DNA of 21,749 nucleotides from Caldivirga sp. UBA161 (GTDB lineage Archaea > Thermoproteota > Thermoprotei > Thermoproteales > Thermocladiaceae): assembly GCF_002506515.1 (NCBI RefSeq), contig NZ_DAXS01000034.1:15243-36991 (forward strand). Reading direction: 5' to 3'. The position numbers were made by a program, and so were the translations under genes. The notes beneath the pieces are model-generated. The model did no database searches. It had not been told where the DNA came from and saw only the letters and a program-made list of their open reading frames with translations. This document shows, piece by piece, positions 1 to 7,751 of the stretch (the stretch's first letter is position 1; the number at the start of each line of letters is the position of its first letter).

Positions 1-60
1 AAGGGGAGCCGCCAGCATAATTAGGGAAGCTTCACCTTTCTAAAGCAGGGTGCCGTCAGT
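1..60 (+). pseudogene. Possible decayed tnpB 3' tail / right end of an IS200/IS605 element
   Basis: Read on the plus strand from base 2, the first bases give the peptide RGAASIIREASPF followed by a stop at 41-43. This resembles the extreme C-terminal tail seen in many archaeal TnpB proteins, where the coding end runs into the right-end hairpin. The bases that follow (around 32-57) have the layout of such an end, CACC then a short spacer then GGGTG and GTCAG, and match in outline the better preserved right end at 17330-17356. The stem is imperfect. The body of the gene would lie left of the window, so this is only a tentative call based on pattern memory. Confidence 0.4.
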
Positions 61-765
61 ATTTCAAGTATTCGGGTTTGATTCTTATTGTTGGGCTGTT
101 AATTATACTGCTAGGCTTTACATTGGCTTGCATCCAAAGAAGTATTATATGAGCTGTAAGAGTATTGAGGCTATGGTTTAAGCTATGGGTGAGTTAAGGA
201 CAGGAGGATATGTTAAAGGATCAATTAATTAATCCTTAACCTCAATGCGTTATGCCTCTGTAATCTAGAAAATTGGATGATGAACAATGCCTTAAAATGA
301 ATTTAATATTAAGGAAAATGGTAATTTAATGCTTTTGATTTTTGATGAGTTGTTGATGTTATTGCTGTTTAATGTAGTTTAGTGGGCTTAGGCTTGTATC
401 CACGCTGCTGCATGTTATGCCTACATCATTACTGTATTACGCTCAACCATAAACCAACCACAAGCACGATTACATTCAAGGCATTAGGCAATTAAGGAGG
501 CGCAATGCATCAGTGGTTGGGTATTTAAACCCAAGAATTAGTGAGGCACTACGGTTAAGGCACTGGTAGTAATATATATTAGTACTGGCAGTAGACGTGA
601 ATTTAAATTTATTAAAATATGATTGTGGATTATTCACGTAGTAAACGCATTACCTTAACCTAGTAATGAGTTAAAATGAGCATTCTCATGGCATTATAAA
701 GTAAATTATTAGCCTAGGGTTTATTTATCATAGCCTACATTAATTGGAAAGCAATAGTAGTTAAC
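61..765. other. AT-rich gene-poor region
   Basis: I see no convincing coding region here on either strand: stops are frequent in all frames and no family motif appears. It contains a short inverted repeat (TTGGGT at 517-522 with ACCCAA at 529-534) and an 8-base complement CCAACCAC (454-461) / GTGGTTGG (513-520), which could fold as a stem around 454-520. No tRNA, CRISPR repeat or C/D-box pair was found. It is probably decayed insertion DNA plus the upstream region of the first gene. Confidence 0.5.
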
Positions 766-773
766 GTTATAAG
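766..773 (+). promoter_or_regulatory. TATA-like promoter of the amidohydrolase gene
   Basis: The sequence GTTATAAG is centred about 24 nt upstream of the GTG start at 794. This is the spacing expected for a leaderless or nearly leaderless crenarchaeal transcript. Confidence 0.45.
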
Positions 774-793
774 TGCATTGCTTAACTTGAGCT

Positions 794-1564
794 GTGGTGA
801 AGTTAGTGATTAACTTAGGTGGCGCAGTGGATGTTCACACTCACTGTTATCCTGATATGGGCTTTAATGAGGAGATGATTAGGCTTTCAAGGATGCTTGG
901 TATTGAGCAATTGTGGGTTAGTTACCATCCATATGCCATGACTGGTTTCAAGCCGCCCTCTGAGGAGGTTTGGAAGGCTAATGAATTTGTCTATGAATTA
1001 TCAAGGAAGTTTAAGGAGGTTAAGGGATTCGTGTACGTTAATCCACTTAACCATGATGCGGTTAAAATGACTGAATTCTTCATTAAGGAGAGGGGGTTCA
1101 TAGGTGTTAAATTGTATAGGGCTGTTAGGGTTAGTAGGCGTATTGTTGATCCTATAATTGAAGTTGCAGTGGAGAATAATGTTCCCATACTGGTTCATAC
1201 AGCCCATAGGCTTTACCCAACCTCTAGGCCTAATGAGAGTGAACCCGAGGATATTAGGTCACTTGCATTAAGATTCCCTAAGGCTAAAATAATCATGGCT
1301 CACATAACAGGTGGTGGTGATTGGGAATATGCAGTAAGTAGGGTTAGGGATTTACTCAACGTTTACGTTGATATTGGTGGAAGTGTGGCTGATTATGGTT
1401 CAGTGGAAGAGGCTGTTAGGGTTCTTGGTGATGATAGAGTACTCTTCGCCACAGACACATTAATATCAGCAGCCGTGGCTAGGATAATGAGCGCCAATAT
1501 TAGTGAGGAGTCTAGGATTAAGATACTTAAGTTAAACGCCATGAGGATTTTAGGTGAGCAGTAA
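794..1564 (+). CDS. Amidohydrolase-2 family metal-dependent hydrolase
   Basis: A 256-residue TIM-barrel hydrolase of the amidohydrolase superfamily (amidohydrolase 2, COG2159-like), which hydrolyses or decarboxylates small ring or carboxylic substrates using a metal at the barrel mouth. The protein keeps the expected metal ligands: H15 and H17 in DVHTHCYP, H135 (with nearby H138) in VHTAH, H170 in MAHITGG and the late aspartate D221 in FATDT. It has no signal peptide and should be cytosolic. The start is one of several closely spaced GTG codons (794, 797, 806); 794 fits the TATA box at 766. Its stop codon overlaps the next start by one base (TAATG), so it is translationally coupled to a paralogue. 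The substrate cannot be told; the downstream aminotransferase and GH35 enzyme hint at sugar or amino-sugar metabolism, which is inference. Confidence 0.8.
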   Translation: MVKLVINLGGAVDVHTHCYPDMGFNEEMIRLSRMLGIEQLWVSYHPYAMTGFKPPSEEVWKANEFVYELSRKFKEVKGFVYVNPLNHDAVKMTEFFIKERGFIGVKLYRAVRVSRRIVDPIIEVAVENNVPILVHTAHRLYPTSRPNESEPEDIRSLALRFPKAKIIMAHITGGGDWEYAVSRVRDLLNVYVDIGGSVADYGSVEEAVRVLGDDRVLFATDTLISAAVARIMSANISEESRIKILKLNAMRILGEQ

Positions 1565-2355
1565 TGATTGATGCACTATGCATGAGTGGAACATACCCAT
1601 TCAGATACCTCTCAATGAGTACTGAGGCCGTGGCATCAAAATTAGCCTTAGAGGGCTTTAGGCATTGCGTAATGTTCAACCTAACTGCACTATTCCATAG
1701 GGACCCATGGTGGGCTAACGTGGAGTTCGCTAAGGAGGATCCCAGTGTTAACTGCACTATACATAAGTTGGCTGTATTTAACCCTGATTACGAGGATAAG
1801 TTGAGGATTAGGGAATATAGTAAAATGGGTTACGTGGGCTTTATCACTAGCCCAATATACCATGGCTACAGGATAATGAGGAGGAGTGTGATTAGTAATT
1901 TAATTGAAGCCTTAAGCAATGGCGCCGTAGTAATCCTTAACTTACTGGAGGATTTGAGGCAAATGCATAGGGCCTACTCCTTTAGGTATAGGATAATGTT
2001 AGGTGAATTAAATGACGCCTTAATGACTCTGAAAACTACGGTTAAGAGGGAGAGTGGGGAGTTTAGGGTACTGTTATCTCACTTCCCGTATAATGACTTA
2101 GTTAACTTAAGATCATTGTACAATGGTGATATCTACGTGGATTTCGCATCATCACAGGTACTAGGGGCACCTTACAGTCATATTGAGGAGTTAGTTAAAC
2201 TATATGGAGCATCAAGGCTCGTATTATCAACAGGGTTCATTATGAAGTACCCTAAGTCCTCAATACTTAAGCTTCAATTATCTAAGATTCAGGATAAGGA
2301 TAAGGAGGCAATATCCTCAATAAATGCAGGTGGGCTTTATGGAATAAGGACCTAA
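1564..2355 (+). CDS. Degenerate amidohydrolase-like protein (metal ligands lost)
   Basis: A 263-residue protein that follows the previous gene in a one-base overlap (TAATG). Its layout parallels that of the amidohydrolase before it: an N-terminal beta strand and loop, a GYVGFITSPIYHG segment at about residues 89-101 in place of GFIGVKLY, a histidine segment LLSHFPY at 170-176 and a late LVLSTGF segment at 219-225. The catalytic positions are gone: HxH is replaced by CMSGT near residue 6, the VHTAH segment by ILNLLED, and the final aspartate of FATD by glycine (G224). Only H173 remains. I infer a non-catalytic paralogue, perhaps a partner subunit of the active enzyme; a divergent enzyme with another chemistry is the alternative. 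The reading frame is intact over its whole length, so it is not a decaying pseudogene. Confidence 0.65.
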   Translation: MIDALCMSGTYPFRYLSMSTEAVASKLALEGFRHCVMFNLTALFHRDPWWANVEFAKEDPSVNCTIHKLAVFNPDYEDKLRIREYSKMGYVGFITSPIYHGYRIMRRSVISNLIEALSNGAVVILNLLEDLRQMHRAYSFRYRIMLGELNDALMTLKTTVKRESGEFRVLLSHFPYNDLVNLRSLYNGDIYVDFASSQVLGAPYSHIEELVKLYGASRLVLSTGFIMKYPKSSILKLQLSKIQDKDKEAISSINAGGLYGIRT

Positions 2356-2423
2356 ATAAAGTATGAATCCTTAAATTTAACTATGAGTAAACCTTAATAA
2401 TACTTGAATTAATTAAATTAGGC

Positions 2424-3572
2424 ATGGTTAAGTGGCCTCCAGTTAACTCAAGTGATGAGGAGTCTTTACTTAAAGCATTCAGGAGTGGTAAATGGGGTAG
2501 GGTTCCTGGTGGTATTGTGGAGGAGTTTGAGAGGGAGTTCTCAAGGTACCATGAGTCTAAGTACGCCGTGGCAGTAACAAGTGGTACAGTGGGTTTATTC
2601 CTAAGCTACCTAGCGGTTGGGTTGAATGAGGGAGATTACTTTGCATTACCAGCCTACACCTTCATAGCTACTGCAACGGCTGGTGTATTGCTTAGGGCTA
2701 TTCCAGTCTTTGTTGATATTGATGCTGAAACATTAAACATCAGTGTTGAGTCACTTAAGGCCGTTCTAGAGGAGGATAAGGATAATAGGATTAAGTTAAT
2801 TGTACCAGTCCACTTCTCAGGGATACCTGCTGAGCTTGAGGGGGTTATTAATGAGGCTAGGAGGCATGGTGCTAAGGTTGTTGAGGATGCAGCGCAGGCT
2901 CATGGAGCAACATATAAGGGCCGTAGAGTGGGGGCAATAGGTGATGCAGGTGCCTTTAGTTTCCAGAGTAGTAAGAATATGACTGCTGGGGAGGGTGGGA
3001 TTATTGTGACTAATGATTATGAGACTTACATTAGGGCTTGGTCATATCATAATGCGGGTAGGGAGATTAACGGCGAATGGTACATGCATGTGCTTATTGG
3101 GTGGAACTTCAGGATGACTGAACTACAGGCAGCTATACTATTATCTCAACTTAAACGCTACGATGACGAGTTTAAAATTAGAGAGAGGAACGCTAAGCTA
3201 CTTTACGAAATGCTTGAGGGTGTTGAGGACTTCAAGCCAGTTAAACCGCCTAACCATGTCTCAAGTTCAAACCACCTCCTCCCAATATGGATTAGTAAAA
3301 GGTTAATTAATCAATATGGGAAGGCCAGGGTAGTTAATGAAATTAATAATAGGAGAGGAACAGTTGTTGAGGGTTACCCAATGCCACTCTATAGGCAGCC
3401 AGCCTTCAAGGAAGCGTACTGGAAGTTACCGGACTACTCTAGGTTAAACCTACCTGTAACTGAGGATGCATGTAGGAGGGTTATATGGGTACCTCAACAC
3501 GTGTTACTCAGTGAGGATGAAGTACGGAGAACCGCTGAGGCGTTAATTAAGGTATCTAAGGAATTGAAATAA
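2424..3572 (+). CDS. DegT/DnrJ/EryC1/StrS-family PLP-dependent aminotransferase
   Basis: A 382-residue fold-type I PLP enzyme of the DegT/DnrJ/EryC1/StrS family, which usually aminates keto-sugars or inosose-type substrates. Visible motifs are the cofactor phosphate-binding segment VTSGTVGLFLSYLAV (about residues 51-65), ALPAYTFIATATA (74-86), the ring-binding aspartate D155 in VVEDAAQAHGA, and the Schiff-base lysine K184 in FQSSKNMTAGEGG, followed by the conserved WNFRMTELQAA segment. The length is normal for the family. It starts at ATG 2424, 68 nt after the amidohydrolase pair, with an AT-rich stretch CTTAATAATAC around 2394-2404 that could serve as its own TATA element. Its position between amidohydrolase and beta-galactosidase genes suggests amino-sugar metabolism, but the substrate is not readable from sequence. 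Confidence 0.9.
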   Translation: MVKWPPVNSSDEESLLKAFRSGKWGRVPGGIVEEFEREFSRYHESKYAVAVTSGTVGLFLSYLAVGLNEGDYFALPAYTFIATATAGVLLRAIPVFVDIDAETLNISVESLKAVLEEDKDNRIKLIVPVHFSGIPAELEGVINEARRHGAKVVEDAAQAHGATYKGRRVGAIGDAGAFSFQSSKNMTAGEGGIIVTNDYETYIRAWSYHNAGREINGEWYMHVLIGWNFRMTELQAAILLSQLKRYDDEFKIRERNAKLLYEMLEGVEDFKPVKPPNHVSSSNHLLPIWISKRLINQYGKARVVNEINNRRGTVVEGYPMPLYRQPAFKEAYWKLPDYSRLNLPVTEDACRRVIWVPQHVLLSEDEVRRTAEALIKVSKELK

Positions 3573-3685
3573 GGACCCATGCTTTAACATTCATACAGGT
3601 GTTTAATACATTACCTGTTAAGTAAGCCACGGCATCCTAATACACAATGAAATTACGCCCTAGAACAATATGTGCAATATAGTAA

Positions 3686-3693
3686 TACTTTAA
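3686..3693 (+). promoter_or_regulatory. TATA-like element upstream of the GH35 gene
   Basis: TACTTTAA lies about 25-30 nt upstream of the ATG at 3716, within an AT-rich run (3677-3693). With no upstream in-frame start available, this supports a leaderless message beginning at 3716. Confidence 0.35.
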
Positions 3694-3715
3694 TGCTGCC
3701 TTTAATCACCTTAAT

Positions 3716-6394
3716 ATGCTCCTCTGCGGTGAAATGCATTACTTCAGGGTCCCTAGGGGTCTTTGGGAAGATAGGCTACTTAAGATTAAGAGGGCTGGGT
3801 TAAACTGCCTAAACACTTACTTTGCCTGGAATTACCATGAAGTTGAACCAGGTGTATTCGACTTCTCCGGTGAGAAGGATGTTGACGCATACTTAAGTAA
3901 GGCTGAGGGGCTTGGCCTTAGGATAATTGCCAGGGTTGGGCCCTACATTTGTTCAGAGTGGGATAATGGTGGGCACCCTGACTGGCTACTTAGCAGGGAG
4001 TTGGTGCCTAGGAGCCTTGACTCATCTTACTGGCCCTACGCTGAGAGGTGGCTTAGAGTAATATTACCCATTATTGTTAAGCACCAGGAACCTAATGGTG
4101 GCGTTGATGTAGTTCAACTAGAGAATGAGTACTTCTGGGGTGATGTACCAATGCACATGAGGCTAGCTGAGTTAGCTAGGCAAATTGGTGTTACGGTTAA
4201 ACTATACACTAATGTCAATAGGTATGTTAGGAATACAATATATACTGATGCGCTGGATCTTTATCCAAGTCCATGGGACCTAAGCTCAGTAATATGGAGT
4301 ATCAAGGACCTCCTAGAAACCCAGGGTGGTAGGCCTAAGATACTTGAATATGAGGGTGGATGGTTCTCAACAATAAATAGGCCACTACCAACATCTAGAG
4401 GTAGTTTCCCACCCGACTGGACTAGGATACTTTTAGCAACGGCATTAGCCTATGGTTCCGATGTGGTAAGCTTCTACATGTTCCATGGGGGTACAAACTT
4501 CGGTTACTGGACTGGTAGGTGGATAACCTCAACTTATGATTATGAAGCTTCAATTAGGGAGTGGGGTGAGTTAAGTGAAAGGTACTATAAGGTTAAGTTA
4601 ATTACTCCATTAGCCGAGTTCATTGATGGTAGTGAAACAGAAAGCGAATCATATGATAATGGTAGGCTGCTGATTATTAGGCGTAAGGGTGATTTAAGGT
4701 TAAGGTTCTACATTAATAACACCGAGGCTGAGTGGATTGATGGGGGTGTTAAGGTCCCGGCAAGGGGTGTTAAGGTTATTCCAAGCAACTTAAGCATTAA
4801 GGGTATTACGATTAGTGAAACAAACCTAAGCCTACTGACTGTTAGGGATGGGGATGTGCTACTCTACGGTAATACTGGTGATGAATTCACTATTAGGCTT
4901 AAAGGTGGTTCGGTTAAATCATGCTTAGGTATTAGTCAACGTATTGAGGGTGAATTCACAGTATTGAGCGGTAAGGTGCCGAGTGAATTAAGTGGATGCA
5001 TAATTGAAGGTAAGAGTAATGTTAGGGTATTAGTTCTAAGTGAATTATTTGCATCAAGGACTTGGATAATGAACGATTACTATACTCCATCAAACGTATA
5101 CTTAATTAGGGATGGTAACTATAATTCACTACTAATTGAGGCTAAGGAGGGTGTTAACGTGCTTTATCTACCGTTTAAGTCAAGTAAAGGTAAGTACATT
5201 CCTGAACTGGACTTAACTAGGATTGAGCTTAATGTTAATGTTGAGCAGCCTAATGTATCCGTTACTCAAGTCACCAAGGGCACAGTAGGTATTAAGCCCA
5301 TTCTTAAACTCAGTAACGTTAAGCCCCTTGAGGAATTAGGCTTATTTAAGCATGGATTATACATCTATGATGCGAAGCTTAACACAAGCAGCCTAATAGG
5401 CTTTATAATCCATGATTACGCCACGGTGGTTAATAATGGTAAGGTTACAGCAAGCGGATTCATATACGTTAAAACCAATGCCGATGCCGGTGATTTAAGA
5501 ATTATAGTTGAGTCAACTGGCCATCCTAATGATGGTGCCATACCCTTCTTCACAGGCCTGCAATCACCAGTGTTAATTAATCACGTTGGTAGTATTAAGG
5601 TTAATTCATGGGAATACGGTATACTTGACTTATCCAATAGACTTAAGCCTGGTATTGCAACCAACTATAGCCACACCATGGTGATTAATAGGGAAATTAA
5701 GGAATACTTACCTAAGGTTAAGTGGGTTAAGAGTGTTAGTGACCTAGGTAAGCCAAGTAATGCCGTTATTTACTATAGGGGCAGGCTTCATTTGGATGAA
5801 GCAAGGCACATTGTTCTTAGGATTAGTAAAGCCGAGCAGTGGGCTGCAATGGTGGTTTTCATTAATGGTGAGGAAGTCTATAGGGGTCATGGTGATGAAC
5901 CATTTGAAACCGCAGTATACGGTGGCTTAAGAAGTGGGGATGTTGAAGTAGTCATTGCATTATTAAGATACGGCATTAGGGAGGTTGGTTCAACTCCAGG
6001 GAATGTTGATGTTGATTTATGGGGGAGCATTATTAATGACTATAGCTTAAGCATTATGGAGTTAGGTGAGGCGAGGGATAACTCTAAGCTACCATTAACG
6101 ATAAGTGAGCCATCAACCATTAAACTTAAGTTCACGGTTAATAAACCAAGCGACATTAATGCGCCACTTCACGTTGAGTTAAGTGGAAGGGTTCACGCAT
6201 TAATATACTTGAATGGCAGATTAATCGGCAGGTATTACCCAAGCGGCTCACAAAGCATGTTCTACCTACCTGAACCATACTTAGATAATGAGAATGAGTT
6301 AACAATACTGGCTATACCTACTGAGGATAATGCAATGATGAATGTAGTGTTTAAGCCTTACATTGTGACAAAGATTATTAACTTAACATTATGA
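3716..6394 (+). CDS. Glycoside hydrolase family 35 beta-galactosidase-like enzyme
   Basis: An 892-residue retaining glycosidase of the GH-A clan, family 35. The N-terminal catalytic barrel (about residues 1-310) starts with CGEMHYFRVPRGLWEDRL, contains the acid/base glutamate E138 in VVQLENEY, the likely nucleophile E211 in ILEYEGGWF, and the GH35 hallmark YMFHGGTNFGYWTG at 254-267. The remaining ~580 residues look like beta-rich accessory domains, with a galactose-binding-like C-terminus. There is no signal peptide, so the enzyme is probably cytosolic. Family members usually have a few more residues before the CGE.HYFR motif, but the frame upstream of 3716 meets a stop without another start, so ATG 3716 is used. 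The enzyme would release beta-linked galactose or a related sugar from short oligosaccharides; exact specificity is inference. Confidence 0.92.
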   Translation: MLLCGEMHYFRVPRGLWEDRLLKIKRAGLNCLNTYFAWNYHEVEPGVFDFSGEKDVDAYLSKAEGLGLRIIARVGPYICSEWDNGGHPDWLLSRELVPRSLDSSYWPYAERWLRVILPIIVKHQEPNGGVDVVQLENEYFWGDVPMHMRLAELARQIGVTVKLYTNVNRYVRNTIYTDALDLYPSPWDLSSVIWSIKDLLETQGGRPKILEYEGGWFSTINRPLPTSRGSFPPDWTRILLATALAYGSDVVSFYMFHGGTNFGYWTGRWITSTYDYEASIREWGELSERYYKVKLITPLAEFIDGSETESESYDNGRLLIIRRKGDLRLRFYINNTEAEWIDGGVKVPARGVKVIPSNLSIKGITISETNLSLLTVRDGDVLLYGNTGDEFTIRLKGGSVKSCLGISQRIEGEFTVLSGKVPSELSGCIIEGKSNVRVLVLSELFASRTWIMNDYYTPSNVYLIRDGNYNSLLIEAKEGVNVLYLPFKSSKGKYIPELDLTRIELNVNVEQPNVSVTQVTKGTVGIKPILKLSNVKPLEELGLFKHGLYIYDAKLNTSSLIGFIIHDYATVVNNGKVTASGFIYVKTNADAGDLRIIVESTGHPNDGAIPFFTGLQSPVLINHVGSIKVNSWEYGILDLSNRLKPGIATNYSHTMVINREIKEYLPKVKWVKSVSDLGKPSNAVIYYRGRLHLDEARHIVLRISKAEQWAAMVVFINGEEVYRGHGDEPFETAVYGGLRSGDVEVVIALLRYGIREVGSTPGNVDVDLWGSIINDYSLSIMELGEARDNSKLPLTISEPSTIKLKFTVNKPSDINAPLHVELSGRVHALIYLNGRLIGRYYPSGSQSMFYLPEPYLDNENELTILAIPTEDNAMMNVVFKPYIVTKIINLTL

Positions 6395-6410
6395 ATTAAT
6401 TAACTGCACT

Positions 6411-6455
6411 TAATGAGCATTAGTATGCCTTAAACTAATGATGCTGAATTCATTA
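6411..6455 (+). terminator. Imperfect hairpin downstream of the GH35 gene
   Basis: CATTAGT (6418-6424) pairs perfectly with ACTAATG (6434-6440) around a nine-base loop, and the outer TAATGA (6411-6416) pairs with TCATTA (6450-6455). An A/T-rich run follows. It sits 17 nt after the stop of the GH35 gene and could shape or end its transcript, though intrinsic hairpin terminators are not typical of Crenarchaeota. Confidence 0.25.
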
Positions 6456-6540
6456 AATTTTAATTAACGCTTAACAGGTAAATTCCTAGAGACTTAATTA
6501 TTACTCACATTTCACGCAAGATGCTTCAGGTACGTGGTAA

Positions 6541-6551
6541 AGTTAATAAAC
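6541..6551 (+). promoter_or_regulatory. TATA box of the tRNA-Pro gene
   Basis: AGTTAATAAAC is centred 27 nt before the first base of the tRNA at 6573, preceded by the purine-rich GGTAAAG that could be the BRE. The spacing matches an archaeal tRNA promoter that starts close to the mature 5' end. Confidence 0.55.
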
Positions 6552-6572
6552 CGACGCGTAATGAGTCAAGGA

Positions 6573-6702
6573 GGGGCCGTAGTCTAGCCTGGTTAGGACG
6601 CACGGCTTGGACGCCGCCACTGGGTACAGTAAGTAATAGTTAAACCCAGTGGGGTGGGGTATGCCCGTGTGATCCCGGGTTCAAATCCCGGCGGCCCCAC
6701 CA
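6573..6702 (+). tRNA. tRNA-Pro (UGG) with a 52-nt anticodon-loop intron; CCA encoded
   Basis: All arms are readable. The acceptor stem GGGGCCG (6573-6579) pairs with CGGCCCC (6692-6698); the discriminator is A6699 and CCA is encoded at 6700-6702. The D arm is GTC...GAC with a GG-containing loop (6582-6599). The anticodon stem CACGG (6601-6605) pairs with CCGTG (6665-6669). The loop begins C-T-TGG-A, giving anticodon TGG at 6608-6610 (proline, CCA codons). The T arm is CCGGG/CCCGG with loop TTCAAAT (6675-6691). Between A37 (6611) and the 3' anticodon stem lie 52 extra bases, an intron at 37/38 (6612-6663); removal at 38/39 would give the same RNA because C6612 and C6664 are identical. Confidence 0.93.
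6612..6663 (+). other. Archaeal tRNA intron (37/38) with a strong internal stem
   Basis: The intron contains CCACTGGGT (6617-6625) perfectly complementary to ACCCAGTGG (6644-6652), giving a nine-base-pair stem, or a shifted variant in which CCGCC pairs with GGTGG. I could not draw a textbook bulge-helix-bulge with two three-base bulges and four central pairs at the two splice sites, so a relaxed motif or nested introns are possible. Splicing by the archaeal EndA-type endonuclease is expected from the family. Confidence 0.75.
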
Positions 6703-6766
6703 TGCCAGGAGTGGTTTCAACGCCTTACATTAATCATTGCCTACAGTGAGTTCAATTGCCATTAGC

Positions 6767-6775
6767 TTTTATAAA
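6767..6775 (+). promoter_or_regulatory. Strong TATA-like element without an obvious gene downstream
   Basis: TTTTATAAAT is one of the best TATA matches in the window. On the plus strand the predicted start (~6798) is followed only by a few codons and then by the 3' end of the oppositely oriented small gene 6836-7060. It may be fortuitous, or drive a non-coding or antisense RNA. Confidence 0.25.
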
Positions 6776-6835
6776 TCCGGAATTACTATGAATAATATCG
6801 TGAAGAAGGTTAATTAAGTTTAGAATTGGGGGAGT

Positions 6836-7060
6836 TCATTCAAGTTTATCATTACCCTTAGATTCCTGAGGCTCAATACAAAGCATTACTAGTACTCTAA
6901 GCGCCTCAGCCCTCCCAAGTGGATCATTATTAAGCCTCTTCTCAGCCACTGCAACTACATCATCATCATTTAGGCATTGAAGCGCAACTAGAAGCAAGTG
7001 GCCATTTAACCTCCTCCTTGCTATAACCCTAGCTTCCTTAACAATATCACTAACATCCAC
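6836..7060 (-). CDS. Small hypothetical protein, 74 residues
   Basis: A short helical, charged protein (start GTG at 7060). I do not recognise a family. The sequence has regular hydrophobic spacing (for example IVKEARVIARRRLNGHLLLV) and looks like two to four amphipathic helices, which resembles a HEAT-like or small helical-bundle fold, but this is only an impression. There is no signal peptide, membrane segment or metal motif. It lies downstream of and on the same strand as the cytidylate kinase gene, 143 nt away, so it could be cotranscribed or have its own promoter in the AT-rich stretch around 7090-7110. Composition is natural for the genome, which supports it being a real gene. Confidence 0.55.
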   Translation of the reverse strand: MDVSDIVKEARVIARRRLNGHLLLVALQCLNDDDVVAVAEKRLNNDPLGRAEALRVLVMLCIEPQESKGNDKLE

Positions 7061-7203
7061 TTAATTAGGCCTTAACATGCAGTTAATTAATCTTACACTT
7101 ATTAACAATACAATATACTTGACTTAACCTTACTTGGCTAATCCTTATGAGTCTTGAGTAAGCTGCATTATCATTTAATGGGGACGAGGCATTATTGAAT
7201 TCT

Positions 7204-7749
7204 TCATAACTTACCCTTAGCATTTAATACCTTAATTACATAGCTACCGACTACATCTAATACATCGCTTATGTTTATTAATGATGTGTCAATCACCAGG
7301 TCGAATATTGATAAGTCACTAATGTTTATTGAATATATAGTCATGTACCTCCTCCTATTTGACTCCTCCCTGGTCTTAATTTCATTAATAGCGTCATTAA
7401 TGCTAATGCCCTCCCTACGCGCTAGCCTACTTGCCCTAGACATCATATCCGCCTTTAAGTAAACCTTAACATCGGCATAATCCTTCACTATCCATGCTGC
7501 TAAATGCCCCTCAATAACTACCTTACCTTTCTTAGCCTCCTCAATTGATACTTGATCCACATGGAGGTCAATACTATGGTCCCTTTCAGCAAGCTCATGA
7601 AGCTGCATTAGCGTTAACCCCCTCTCAGTAGCCACCTTCCTAAATAATTCACCTATTGAGACGAACCTATAGCTTAACTTATCTGCAAGAAGCTTGGCTA
7701 CAGTAGTCTTACCACTAGCCACTTGTCCACTAATTGCAATAACACCCAT
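7204..7749 (-). CDS. cmk: Cytidylate kinase, archaeal type
   Basis: A 181-residue nucleoside monophosphate kinase that phosphorylates CMP/dCMP with ATP. The P-loop is GQVASGKTT at residues 8-16, followed by the NMP-binding region (FVSIGELFRKVA, then a DLHVD motif typical of the archaeal enzymes), a KVVIEGHLAAWIV strand corresponding to the EGR segment, and a LID region rich in arginines (RLARREG, REESNRRRY). The open frame continues upstream to 7800, but ATG 7749 is preferred because the protein then begins MGVIAISGQ, the standard family start, and because 7749 lies two bases after the stop of the upstream zinc-ribbon gene (TAA-AA-ATG). The pairing of an L34e gene with cmk is known in other crenarchaea and supports both calls. 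Confidence 0.92.
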   Translation of the reverse strand: MGVIAISGQVASGKTTVAKLLADKLSYRFVSIGELFRKVATERGLTLMQLHELAERDHSIDLHVDQVSIEEAKKGKVVIEGHLAAWIVKDYADVKVYLKADMMSRASRLARREGISINDAINEIKTREESNRRRYMTIYSINISDLSIFDLVIDTSLINISDVLDVVGSYVIKVLNAKGKL

Positions 7750-7751
7750 TT

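Noticed and set aside
241..360. C/D-box small RNA suggested by GATGATGA-like words
   Set aside because: No matching D box (CTGA) lies at the required distance, so the box C resemblance is likely chance.
454..540. tRNA or split-tRNA half in the left gap
   Set aside because: Split tRNA genes occur in this group, so I looked for one, but no T-arm (GGTTCnAnTCC) or acceptor pair is present; only simple complementary stretches were found.
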